From Streptomyces sp. TN58 (GTDB taxonomy: Bacteria; Actinomycetota; Actinomycetes; Streptomycetales; Streptomycetaceae), in NCBI RefSeq assembly GCF_001941845.1, contig NZ_CP018870.1, forward strand, positions 6,858,001 through 6,922,000: DNA of 64,000 bases, written 5' to 3'. The notes beneath the pieces were generated by a model that did not search any database, was not told the DNA's origin, and saw only the letters and a list, made by a program, of their open reading frames with translations. The first letter of the stretch is position 1. Each line of letters starts with the position of its first letter. Below are positions 1 to 8,042 of this stretch, one piece after another. The translations under genes were made by a program, and so were the position numbers.

Positions 1-1
1 G

Positions 2-1633
2 CTCGAAGCGCCCGCCGCCGCCCTGGCCGACTACCCGGCCGCCGGGTACGCGGAGCGGGCCGGCCTGCTGCGCGCGCTGCGCGGCGGACTGCACCGCGCC
101 CAGGAGGAGCTGGGCGCCCCGGACGCGGGCCTGCCGCACACTCTGCTGTACGAGGACGTCAGCGCCGGCCGCGACCTGCCCTGCCCGCCGCGCGACTGGA
201 CCGCGCTGCGGTCGGTCGAGCGGATCCTGCCCGCCTTCGACCTCACCATGGCCCAGCGCATCACCTTCGAGGGGTTCTTCACCGCTCGGTACGGGGCCGG
301 GGGCCGCTGCGAGGACATCCTCGGGCTGGTGCACGACTTCCACGAGGACTTCTTCGACCAGTACCTGTCGTTCACCGCACGGCGCAGGCCCTTCGACGAG
401 CACGGCGAGTACGTCGCGGAGGAGAACTGGCTGGGACTGCCGGGCATCCGCGCCCTGGACGCGGCCCGCCGCACGTTCGTCGCCCGGATGCGGCACGCGT
501 GGGCGGCCTACGAGGCCGAGCACGGCCCCGACGGGACGGCCCCCTTGCGCCTCGGCGAAGCGGACCTGGCCGCGGTGGCGGACGAACTCGCCTCGGTCAC
601 CCCGCTGTTCGCGCCACGCTGCCACCACCTCCAGCTGGGCCTCGACCCCGCCGACGGCACCCCGCTGACCGTCCTGAACCGCTCGTACGGCGGGCTGTCC
701 TTCCCCTTCAGCCGCTTCACCCACGCGTACGACGGGGACGGCGCGGACCTCTCCGACGCCCTGCGGGACACGGCGGAGCGGATCACCCCGTCCGGAGCGG
801 TCCTCGCCGAGGTCACCGGCGGCCCCGTCACCACCAACCTCAACCTGCACGGCCGGCTGACCGGACACGAGATCGTCTGCCCCGGCGAGAGCGGCACCCT
901 CCCGCCGGAGCACCGGCTGCACCTCGACGACCTGTACGCCGAGCACGTGCCGGCGACCGGTCGGGTGGTGCTGCGCTCGCGCCGGCTGGGCCGCGAGGTG
1001 ATCCCCGTCTACCTCGGCTACCTGGTGCCGCTCGCGCTGCCCGCGATACCGCGCACGCTCCTGCTGCTGTCCCCGTCGTCGATGTCACCGCTCGACGTGT
1101 GGGCGGGCGTACCGGAAGGCGCCGCGCGCGACAGCGTGACCACCCGGCCCCGGGTGGTCCACGGCGACGTCGTGCTGAGCCGCCGCAGCTGGACCACCAC
1201 CGCCGGCGAGCTGCCCGTACAGGGAGTGCGGGAAGCCGGGCACTTCCTCGACTGGCAGCGCTGGCGGCGCCGCCACGGCCTGCCCGAGCAGGCCTTCGCG
1301 ACCGTGTCGGCCGGCCCCTCGGCCGCCGGGGCCAAGCCGCAGTACGTGGACTTCGCGAGCCCCCTCTCACTCGGAGTCTTCGAGACGCTGCTGCGCGACC
1401 CGGCCCACCGGGTCGTCTTCCGCGAGGTGCTCCCCGGCCCCGAAGGGCTGCACGTGCACTCGGGGCGCGGCGCGCACGTCGCCGAACTCGCCGTGGAGAC
1501 CTTCACCACGACGCCCCGGGAGGCGGCGGCCCCAGCGGGCGCGGCAGACGCAACAGACGCACCGGACACGACAGACCAGGCAGACCAGGCAGACCAGGCA
1601 GAGCTGGAAGGCGGCACGCGATGGCCGAGATGA
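2..1633 (+). CDS. LanB-type lantibiotic dehydratase, 5' end outside window
   Basis: The frame is open to the left edge, so 543 C-terminal residues of a longer protein are visible. The sequence matches the N-terminal (glutamylation) domain family of class I lantibiotic dehydratases: the stretch ending PVYLGYLVPLALPAIPRTL (about 1011-1059) is the usual end of that domain. In this family glutamate from Glu-tRNA is transferred to Ser/Thr of a precursor peptide. The elimination domain is not fused here and is encoded by the next gene, the split arrangement of thiopeptide (TbtB/TbtC) and goadsporin (GodF/GodG) clusters. The tail is a low-complexity Ala/Asp/Gln region with three exact 9-bp repeats (1572-1598). 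The gene overlaps the next one by 13 bp. Family assignment is firm; the substrate is inferred from context. Confidence 0.88.
   Translation, partial: LEAPAAALADYPAAGYAERAGLLRALRGGLHRAQEELGAPDAGLPHTLLYEDVSAGRDLPCPPRDWTALRSVERILPAFDLTMAQRITFEGFFTARYGAGGRCEDILGLVHDFHEDFFDQYLSFTARRRPFDEHGEYVAEENWLGLPGIRALDAARRTFVARMRHAWAAYEAEHGPDGTAPLRLGEADLAAVADELASVTPLFAPRCHHLQLGLDPADGTPLTVLNRSYGGLSFPFSRFTHAYDGDGADLSDALRDTAERITPSGAVLAEVTGGPVTTNLNLHGRLTGHEIVCPGESGTLPPEHRLHLDDLYAEHVPATGRVVLRSRRLGREVIPVYLGYLVPLALPAIPRTLLLLSPSSMSPLDVWAGVPEGAARDSVTTRPRVVHGDVVLSRRSWTTTAGELPVQGVREAGHFLDWQRWRRRHGLPEQAFATVSAGPSAAGAKPQYVDFASPLSLGVFETLLRDPAHRVVFREVLPGPEGLHVHSGRGAHVAELAVETFTTTPREAAAPAGAADATDAPDTTDQADQADQAELEGGTRWPR
1572..1598. 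repeat. 3 x 9-bp in-frame tandem repeat
   Basis: Three exact copies of cagaccagg encode repeated Gln-Ala-Asp in the low-complexity tail of the LanB-like protein. It is probably a slippage product without specific function. Confidence 0.7.
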
Positions 1634-2760
1634 CCCCGTCCCCCACCGGCGCGCGCGCAGACGTCCGCGCCGACGCCCGCGCCGACACCCGCGGCGCCTG
1701 GCAGGCCCTGCACATCTTCTACGCCGCCAACCCCCAACCCCTGCTGGTGCAGTGCGTCCGGCCGCTGATCGCCGGGCTGACCGCCGACGGACTCCTCGCA
1801 GGCCACTTCTTCATCAACTACTGGCTGGAGGGCCCGCACGTGCGGCTGCGGCTGCGTCCCGCCACGCCGGAAGCGGAAACCGAGGTACGGCGCCGCTCCG
1901 AGGAAGCCGTCGCCGCCTTCCTCAAGGCTCGCCCGGCCCTCTACGAGGTCGATTCCGGATTCCTCAACGAGTTCTACAACACGCTGTTCGACATCGAGTT
2001 CCCCGAAGGCGACCGGGGCGCCTTCACGGGCCCCGACGGCCGGATGAACCTGCGGCCGAACAATTCGTACGCGCGCGAGCCGTACGAGCCCGAATACGGA
2101 AAGTACGGCGGCCCCGCCGGAGTCGAACTCGCCGAATGGCATTTCGCCCGCTCCAGCGACCTGGTCATCGACGCGCTGCACCGCATGAACCTGCACCTGC
2201 GCACCGTCCTGCTGGGCACCTCCGCCCAGCTGATGATGGTCATGGCCGGTGTCTTCCTGCCGGACCGGGACGAACTCGCCGGATATCTCGACCGGTACTA
2301 CGAGTTCTGGCACCAGGCCTTTCCCGGCACCGGATTCATCGGTTCCGAGGAGTACGACCTGACCTACGGCCAGACCGCATCCGGGCTCGGACGACGCTTC
2401 GCGGCCGTGCGCGGCGCACTCGCCTCCGGCAAGAGCGCCCGGCTCCCCGCGTTCCTCGCCGGATGGGCGGACCACTGCCACGAGCTGCGCGCACGCGCCG
2501 AAGCGCTCGCCGTCGCCGGCGACCTGGTCTTCCGCTCCTGGGACGGCACCCGCGACGAACGCGTGACGGACCCCGCCGAGGCCCTGCCGCTGCTGCTCTC
2601 GCCGTACATGCACATGACCAACAACCGGCTGCACGTGACCATCCGCGACGAGGCGTACCTCGCACACCTGCTCGGCCGGGTGCTGCGCGAGGGCGCGGGC
2701 GACGGCGAGGCCGAGCGCGCGGGCGAGCGCGAGGCCGGCGCTACGGCGGCCGCGACATGA
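1621..2760 (+). CDS. SpaB_C / thiopeptide-type biosynthesis protein (split LanB C-terminal domain)
   Basis: This 379-residue protein matches the SpaB_C (thiopeptide-type bacteriocin biosynthesis) family. It has an N-terminal WQALHIFY block, the HVRLRLRP block near residue 76, the EYGKYGGPAGVELAEWHF block near residue 160 and a C-terminal MHMTNNR block. Members either eliminate glutamate from glutamylated Ser/Thr (TbtC, GodG) or catalyse the aza-cycloaddition that closes the thiopeptide pyridine (TbtD); sequence reading alone cannot tell which. The start at 1621 lies inside the end of the dehydratase gene; an ATG three codons later (1630) is an alternative. Only one SpaB_C gene is visible, so a thiopeptide would need a second one left of the window. 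Confidence 0.85.
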   Translation: MAEMTPSPTGARADVRADARADTRGAWQALHIFYAANPQPLLVQCVRPLIAGLTADGLLAGHFFINYWLEGPHVRLRLRPATPEAETEVRRRSEEAVAAFLKARPALYEVDSGFLNEFYNTLFDIEFPEGDRGAFTGPDGRMNLRPNNSYAREPYEPEYGKYGGPAGVELAEWHFARSSDLVIDALHRMNLHLRTVLLGTSAQLMMVMAGVFLPDRDELAGYLDRYYEFWHQAFPGTGFIGSEEYDLTYGQTASGLGRRFAAVRGALASGKSARLPAFLAGWADHCHELRARAEALAVAGDLVFRSWDGTRDERVTDPAEALPLLLSPYMHMTNNRLHVTIRDEAYLAHLLGRVLREGAGDGEAERAGEREAGATAAAT

Positions 2761-3857
2761 GCGGGCTGCTGCACCACAGGCCCGCCCTGCGGCCGGACGT
2801 CCTGCTCTCCCCGCCCCTGCTCGACGGGCCGGCCACCGTCCACCTGGTCAAGGACCCGGTGTCCGGGGCCTCCTTCGAGATCGGCCCCAAGGAGCACTTC
2901 CTCGTCTCACGGCTGGACGGCACCCGCAGCCTCGCCGAGATCGGCACCGAATACGGCCGTACCTTCGGACGCCGTCTCGGCGAGGGCAACTGGCAGCAGC
3001 TCCTCGCCCTCCTCGGCAGCCGGAGGCTGCTCGCCGGCGGCCCGCCGCCGTCCCCACCCGCCCCGCCCGGCGGCACGCTCCGGGGCGGTCTGCTGCGCGG
3101 CACCCTGCGCCTGGTCGCGGACGCCGACGCCACGACGGCCCGCCTGCACCGCGCGCTGCGCCCGCTCCTGCACCCGGCGGTGCTGGGCGCGCTGCTGCTC
3201 GGCTGCCTCGCCATGGAGGCCGCCCTCGCCGCGTCCCTGAGGGAACTCCTGACCGCCTTCGGGTGGTTGCTGCGCCACCCCGTGCCGCTGCTGGCCGTGG
3301 CGACCCTGATGTGGCTGAGCACCGCCCTGCACGAGTTCGCGCACGGCGTCGCCGCCCGGCACGTCGGCGGGACCGTCGGGGAGATCGGGCTGCGCTGGCG
3401 GCTGCCCGTCGCCGTCATGTACTGCACCGTCGACAACTACCGCTTCCTCAGACGGCGCCGGCACCAGCTGGCGGTCGCCTCCGCGGGGGCCTTCGCCAAC
3501 CTGCTGTTCCTGCTGCCGTTCGCCGCCTGGTGGGCGGCCATGCCCCCGGGCGGCGACCCCACCCGGCGGACGCTCGCCGCGCTGCTGCTCGTCGGCAGCG
3601 CCCAGGCGCTCGTCAACCTGGTCCCCCTGCCCCCGCTGGACGGCTACACGATGCTCGGCCACGGCCTGCGCGTCACCCGCCTGGCGCCCGCAAGCTCCGG
3701 CTACCTCCGGCTGCGTATGCGCGACCGGACGGCCGCCGCCGCATACCCGCCGCGCGCCCGCCGGCTCTACCTCGGATACGCCGTCGGCTCCGCCGTCCTC
3801 GTCCTGCTGCTGGCGGCCGGCCTCACGGGAGCCGTCTGGCACGCCGCCACCGCCTGA
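2757..3857 (+). CDS. PqqD-like/M50 site-2-type membrane metalloprotease
   Basis: A 366-residue protein whose first ~95 residues look like a PqqD/RRE-type small domain (GASFEIGPKEHFLVSRLDGTR, residues 37-57). The C-terminal two thirds are an M50-like intramembrane peptidase with several hydrophobic segments. The zinc motif HEFAH is at residues 192-196 and the third-ligand motif NLVPLPPLDG at 287-296, so the active site looks intact. The ATG overlaps the stop of the SpaB_C gene (ATGA). Its place between modification and export genes, plus a possible peptide-binding N-terminal domain, suggests it cleaves the leader or otherwise processes the RiPP. That role is inferred; M50 enzymes also act in signalling. 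Confidence 0.75.
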   Translation: MSGLLHHRPALRPDVLLSPPLLDGPATVHLVKDPVSGASFEIGPKEHFLVSRLDGTRSLAEIGTEYGRTFGRRLGEGNWQQLLALLGSRRLLAGGPPPSPPAPPGGTLRGGLLRGTLRLVADADATTARLHRALRPLLHPAVLGALLLGCLAMEAALAASLRELLTAFGWLLRHPVPLLAVATLMWLSTALHEFAHGVAARHVGGTVGEIGLRWRLPVAVMYCTVDNYRFLRRRRHQLAVASAGAFANLLFLLPFAAWWAAMPPGGDPTRRTLAALLLVGSAQALVNLVPLPPLDGYTMLGHGLRVTRLAPASSGYLRLRMRDRTAAAAYPPRARRLYLGYAVGSAVLVLLLAAGLTGAVWHAATA

Positions 3858-3911
3858 ACCACCCGACAGCCCTGCCACCCCGTACGACAGACACAGAGGG
3901 ACGCACCACCC

Positions 3912-4928
3912 ATGACCACAGACAGCACCCAGCCGCCCGACTCCCCGGCCGTCACCGTCCAGGACGTCCACAAACGCTACGGCGACCGCCGGGCGGTCGA
4001 CGGGGTCTCCCTCGACGTGCGCCGCGGCGAGTTCTTCGGGCTGCTCGGCCCCAACGGAGCGGGCAAGACCACCCTCATCGAGATCATGGAGGGGCTGCGG
4101 CAGGCCGACGGCGGCACGGTCACCGTCCTCGGCCAGAGCCCCTGGCCCCGCAACACCGCACTGCTGCCCAGGATGGGCGTACAGACCCAGGCCTCGGCCT
4201 TCTTCGTACGGCAGAGCGCGCGCGAGCACCTCGCCACCGTCGCCGGCCTGTACCGCAGCGACCCGGCCGCCGCGGACCGCACACTGGAGAGCGTCGGGCT
4301 CACCGAGCAGCGCGACGTCCCCGTGGAGAACCTCTCCGGCGGCCAGCGCCAGCGCCTGGCCATCGCCTCCGCGCTCGTCCACGACCCGGAACTGATCTTC
4401 CTGGACGAACCGACGGCCGCCCTGGACCCGCAGGCCCGGCGCGATCTGTGGGAGGTGCTGCGCGCCCTGAAGAGCCAGGGCCGCACCATCGTCTACACCA
4501 CCCACCACCTCGACGAGGCAGAGGCCCTGTGCGACCGCGTCGCCATCCTCGTCGGCGGCCGCATCGCCGCCCTCGACTCGCCGCACCGGCTGGTCACCGC
4601 GGCCGGCGCGCCCTCACGCCTGCTGCTGCCCGCCGGCCGGCTCGGCGTCGAGGAGGCCGCCGCACTGCCCGGCGTCGACCGCGCCGTCCTCCAGGGCGGC
4701 TCCCTCGTCCTGGAGACCGCCACGCCCGGCAGGGTGCTCCAGGCCGTGGACACCCTCACCGGGCTGGACGGGGTCATGACCCGCACGGCCACGCTGGAGG
4801 ACGTCTACCTCGAACTCACCGGCGCCGCCGCACGCACGGACGCCGCGCACACCGCCGCCGCGCACACCGACGCCGCCCCCATCGGCCCGCAGGCCGGCCC
4901 CCACACCACGACGGAGCACCAGGCATGA
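3912..4928 (+). CDS. ABC transporter ATP-binding subunit (RiPP export/immunity)
   Basis: A 338-residue ABC ATPase of the drug-export (DrrA/CcmA-like) class. All motifs are intact: Walker A GPNGAGKTT at 46-54, signature LSGGQ at 141-145, Walker B LIFLDEP at 161-167, D-loop ALD and the switch His in TTHH near 198. The ~140-residue region after the core is typical of DrrA-type proteins and ends in an Ala/His/Thr-rich low-complexity tail. A 54-bp gap separates it from the protease gene, and its stop overlaps the start of the permease gene (ATGA). The pair probably exports the mature peptide or gives self-resistance. Confidence 0.9.
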   Translation: MTTDSTQPPDSPAVTVQDVHKRYGDRRAVDGVSLDVRRGEFFGLLGPNGAGKTTLIEIMEGLRQADGGTVTVLGQSPWPRNTALLPRMGVQTQASAFFVRQSAREHLATVAGLYRSDPAAADRTLESVGLTEQRDVPVENLSGGQRQRLAIASALVHDPELIFLDEPTAALDPQARRDLWEVLRALKSQGRTIVYTTHHLDEAEALCDRVAILVGGRIAALDSPHRLVTAAGAPSRLLLPAGRLGVEEAAALPGVDRAVLQGGSLVLETATPGRVLQAVDTLTGLDGVMTRTATLEDVYLELTGAAARTDAAHTAAAHTDAAPIGPQAGPHTTTEHQA

Positions 4929-5680
4929 GCGCGTACACGGCCCTGACCGCAGCCGGCTACCGGGCGCAGGTCCGGGACAAGGCCACCCTCTTCTTCACCT
5001 TCGCCTTCCCCCTGCTCTTCCTCGTCGTCTTCGGCCTGATCTTCAGCGGGCAGGACGTCGAGGAGACCGGCCGCCCCTACATCTCCTACATCGCGCCGGG
5101 GGTGATGTCCTGGGGCGTCGCCAACGCGGCCGTCTTCGGCATCGCCTTCACCCTGATGCAGTGGCGCCGCGACGACCTGCTGAGGCTGATCCGGCTCACG
5201 CCGACCCCGCTGACGACCGTGCTCGCCTCCCGGTACGTCCTGGCCCTCGCCGTGGGTGTGGTGCAGGCGGCCGTGTTCATCGCGGTGGCCATGATCCCCG
5301 GCTTCGGCCTCGTCCTGGACGGACGCTGGCCGCTCGTACTGCCCGCCCTGGTCCTCGGCATCACGGCCTTCCTCGCCATCGGCGTGATCGTCGGCACCTA
5401 CGCGGACACCCCGGAGGCCGTCGCCGCCATCGCCAACTGCCTCATGGTGCCGATGGCGTTCGTGTCCGGCTCGTTCCTGCCGCTCGACATGATGCCGTCG
5501 TGGCTGCAGTCGGTCTCCCGCGTCCTGCCGCTGCGCTACCTCAACGACGCCGCGACCGGTGCGCTCACCGGCAGCGGATCCCTCGCCGCCATCGGCACCG
5601 GCTGCGCGGCACTGCTCGGCTTCGCCCTCCTCTTCGGCGCGATCGGCCTCAAGACCTTCCGCTGGAGCAACCGGACATGA
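4925..5680 (+). CDS. ABC-2 family permease subunit
   Basis: A 251-residue ABC-2 membrane protein with six predicted hydrophobic segments: TLFFTFAFPLLFLVVFGLIF near the N-terminus, four in the middle and one near the C-terminus. The conserved block NCLMVPMAFVSGSFLPLDMMPSW, about residues 180-200, is typical of DrrB-like permeases. It overlaps the ATPase gene by 4 bp and the cyclodehydratase gene by 4 bp, which implies translational coupling. With the ATPase it would form a homodimeric 2+2 exporter of the cluster product; the substrate is inferred from position. Confidence 0.88.
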   Translation: MSAYTALTAAGYRAQVRDKATLFFTFAFPLLFLVVFGLIFSGQDVEETGRPYISYIAPGVMSWGVANAAVFGIAFTLMQWRRDDLLRLIRLTPTPLTTVLASRYVLALAVGVVQAAVFIAVAMIPGFGLVLDGRWPLVLPALVLGITAFLAIGVIVGTYADTPEAVAAIANCLMVPMAFVSGSFLPLDMMPSWLQSVSRVLPLRYLNDAATGALTGSGSLAAIGTGCAALLGFALLFGAIGLKTFRWSNRT

Positions 5681-7617
5681 CCACGACCACCGCGGCACGC
5701 CCCCTCGCCCCCGACGGCACCCCCCTCGAAGCCGCCCGGCGCGCCCTCGCCCGCACGCTGGAACCGCTCGGCGCCGTCGTGGTGACCCTGGGCGTCCACG
5801 ACGCCCTGGGGCCGCGCACCGCCGACCCGTTCGCCGCCGTCCGCCCGGCCGCCGGCGTCCACCTCAGCGCCCGGGAGGTCCTGGTCGGCCCGTGGGGCGG
5901 CGACGGCAGCGCACCGGCCTGCGGCCAGTGCCTGGCCATGCGCCGCCAGCGGCTGCGCAGCCGCAGCGAGCGCGACGCGCTGGAGACGGGCAGCCGGCCG
6001 GGCACCCCCACCGGGCCCGAATGGCCGCGGCTGTCCCCGTACGCGCACGACGCGGTGTACGCGCTGCACCAGGCCGTCCACGGCGGCCGGGCCACCGCAC
6101 CCGCCGGGCCGGCCGCCGACCGGGCCCTGCCCCAGGTGTCCCGGCTGGACCTGGAGACGCTGCGGATCCGCACCCACCCGCTGCTCGCCGACCCTCTGTG
6201 CCCGGACTGCGGCCCCCGCGGAACCGACACGCCGCGGCCCTTCACCCCCGCGTCCAGGCCCAAGCCCCACCCCGGCGCGCAGCGGCTGCGCCCCGCCTCG
6301 TCCTACCCGATGCCGTACGCGGCCCTCGCCAACCCGGTGACCGGCGTGCTCGGCGCCGGCACCTGGCAGAACACCACCTCACCGACCACCGCGCCCGTCG
6401 CCGGGAGCGTCTTCATGCGCGGCTACGCCGGACTGACGGACGTCACCTGGAGCGGACAGGCCAACAGCTTCACCGCCAGCCGTGACCTCGCCCACCTCGA
6501 AGGGCTGGAACGCTACGCCGGCACCCACCGCCGCACCGGGAACACGCTGCTCACCGCCTCGTACGCGGAGCTGGGCGAGCGGGCGCTGGACCCGGCCGAG
6601 TGCGGCTTCTACCCGCCCGAGACCTACCGCGACGACCCGCTCGTGTCCCCTTTCGACCCCGAACGCCCCATCCCGTGGGTGTACGGGCACTCGCTGCGCG
6701 ACGACCGCCCCCTCCTGGTCCCGGCCCGGCTGGTGCACTACAGCGCCGGCGTCGCCGCGGACAACTTCGTCTTCGAGTGCTCCAACGGCTGCGCCGTCGG
6801 CAGCTGCCCGGAGGAGGCGCTGCTCGGCGCGCTGCTCGAACTCGTCGAGCGGGACGCGTTCCTGCTCGCCTGGTACGGGGGGCTGCGGCTCACCGAGATC
6901 GACCTGGCGAGCGTCCCGGGGACCGCGGTGCGCACGATGGCCGACCGGGCGGCCCTCCAGGGCTACGACGTGCACGCCTTCGACAACCGCGTCGACCTGC
7001 CGGTACCGGTGGTGACCGGGCTCGCGGTGCGGCGCGACGGCGGACCGGGGCTGTACTCCTTCGGAGCGGGCGCCGCCCTCGACCCTGCGGACGCGGTGGA
7101 GGCCGCCCTGTCGGAAGTGCTCACCTACATCCCGCACCTGCCGCGGCAGGTCGAAGAGCGTCGGGGCGAACTGGAGGCGATGGCAGCCGACTTCGGCAAG
7201 GTGCTCCACCTGAAGGACCACGCACAGCTGTACGGGCTGCCGGCGATGGAGGAACACGTCCGGCCCTACCGCGAGCCCGTGGCCGTACGGCCGATGGACG
7301 AGGTCTACCGGTCCTGGACGGGCCGCGGGCGGCCGCGCACCGGCGACCTCCGGGACGACCTGCTGTACGTCGTCGACGAGCTGGTGCGCGCCGGACACGA
7401 CGTCATCGCCGTCGACCAGACCACCCCCGAGCAGCGGCGGATCGGCCTGCACACGGTCTGCGCGGTGGTGCCGGGACTGCTGCCCATCGACTTCGGCTGG
7501 TCCCGGCAGCGCGCACCGCACCTGCCGCGGCTACGCAGCGCGCCACGCAGGGCGGGACTGCGGACGGCCGACCTCACCGGCGCCGAGATCCGCCGGGTCC
7601 CGCACCCCTTCCCGTAG
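5677..7617 (+). CDS. Fused E1-like/YcaO azoline cyclodehydratase
   Basis: A 646-residue fusion. The N-terminal ~250 residues resemble the E1/ThiF-like partner of TOMM cyclodehydratases, with paired zinc cysteines (C82/C85 and C175/C178). The rest is a YcaO domain with the blocks ASRDLAHLEGLERYAG and CPEEALLGALLELVERDAF, and ends exactly in PHPFP, the PxPxP C-terminus conserved in azoline-forming YcaO proteins. The family uses ATP to cyclise Cys (and Ser/Thr) of a precursor to azolines. The start overlaps the permease stop (ATGA). No flavin-dependent azoline dehydrogenase is visible, so oxidation to thiazoles would need a gene left of the window. This is the last gene of the plus-strand cluster and is followed by a strong terminator. 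Confidence 0.9.
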   Translation: MTTTTAARPLAPDGTPLEAARRALARTLEPLGAVVVTLGVHDALGPRTADPFAAVRPAAGVHLSAREVLVGPWGGDGSAPACGQCLAMRRQRLRSRSERDALETGSRPGTPTGPEWPRLSPYAHDAVYALHQAVHGGRATAPAGPAADRALPQVSRLDLETLRIRTHPLLADPLCPDCGPRGTDTPRPFTPASRPKPHPGAQRLRPASSYPMPYAALANPVTGVLGAGTWQNTTSPTTAPVAGSVFMRGYAGLTDVTWSGQANSFTASRDLAHLEGLERYAGTHRRTGNTLLTASYAELGERALDPAECGFYPPETYRDDPLVSPFDPERPIPWVYGHSLRDDRPLLVPARLVHYSAGVAADNFVFECSNGCAVGSCPEEALLGALLELVERDAFLLAWYGGLRLTEIDLASVPGTAVRTMADRAALQGYDVHAFDNRVDLPVPVVTGLAVRRDGGPGLYSFGAGAALDPADAVEAALSEVLTYIPHLPRQVEERRGELEAMAADFGKVLHLKDHAQLYGLPAMEEHVRPYREPVAVRPMDEVYRSWTGRGRPRTGDLRDDLLYVVDELVRAGHDVIAVDQTTPEQRRIGLHTVCAVVPGLLPIDFGWSRQRAPHLPRLRSAPRRAGLRTADLTGAEIRRVPHPFP

Positions 7618-7636
7618 GAGCGGCCCCGAACGGGCG

Positions 7637-7673
7637 GATGCCCCGGCCCCGCACGCGCGGGGACCGGGGCATC
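7637..7673. terminator. Bidirectional terminator between cyclodehydratase and precursor genes
   Basis: A hairpin with a 10-bp outer stem (gatgccccgg/ccggggcatc), one bulged A, a 6-bp inner stem and a 4-nt loop. It lies between the convergent YcaO and precursor genes and can stop transcription from both sides. Confidence 0.8.
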
Positions 7674-7695
7674 CTGGCGTCCGCGGCCCGACGGG

Positions 7696-7869
7696 TCAGG
7701 CGGAGCAGGAGGTGGTGCTGGTGGTCGACGAACACGTCGAGGTGGAGCTGCAGCTCGTGGAACCGGCGAGTACGACCTCGCTGGCGTCCGAGTAGTCGGA
7801 GATCTCGAAGGTCTCGGACTCCAGCTCCAGGATCTCGTCCGCGAGCGAGGCGAGGGGCGACTTCTCCAT
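7696..7869 (-). CDS. RiPP precursor peptide (thiazolylpeptide-like), 57 aa
   Basis: This small gene has an AAGGAG ribosome site 7 nt before its ATG. Residues 1 to ~36 form an acidic leader (MEKSPLASLADEILELESE...). The last ~21 residues are almost only Ser, Thr and Cys, with Cys at 40, 46 and 55, each preceded by Ser or Thr. Such a core is what a YcaO cyclodehydratase plus split LanB pair modifies, to azoles and dehydroamino acids respectively. The Ala-Gly before Ser37 is a plausible cleavage region. If the core began at Ser39-Cys40, Ser48 would be position 10, the spacing used for the pyridine ring in 26-membered thiopeptides. The gene is on the strand opposite to the enzymes, so its expression can be set independently. 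Precursor identity is strongly supported by composition and context; product class is not settled. Confidence 0.88.
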   Translation of the reverse strand: MEKSPLASLADEILELESETFEISDYSDASEVVLAGSTSCSSTSTCSSTTSTTSCSA

Positions 7870-7969
7870 GGTGACTCCTTCTGAACGGTCGGGTGAGGGG
7901 ACGGCACCGGGCAGCGCCGCGCCTGCCCCCATCAGAGCCGGTGCCGCCGTCACCCGACCCCCCGTACCT

Positions 7970-7998
7970 CTGACACTCCGCTGACACGAGGTGTCAGC
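7970..7998. promoter_or_regulatory. Repeated CTGACAC operator-like sites in the precursor/M20 promoter region
   Basis: The heptamer CTGACAC occurs at 7970-7976 and 7981-7987, exactly 11 bp apart. The second copy forms a perfect inverted repeat with 7991-7997 (GCTGACAC, 3 bp, GTGTCAGC). It lies about 100 bp upstream of the precursor start and 45 bp upstream of the M20 start. One-turn direct repeats are typical of SARP-type activator sites; the regulator is unknown. Confidence 0.5.
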
Positions 7999-8042
7999 GC
8001 CCTGCCGCGGCCACCCCCCGACGGTCGGCCGATGATGGGCCC

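Noticed and set aside
1572..1598. Possible CRISPR-like or regulatory repeat
   Set aside because: Units are only 9 bp, directly adjacent and in frame, so it is a coding microrepeat.
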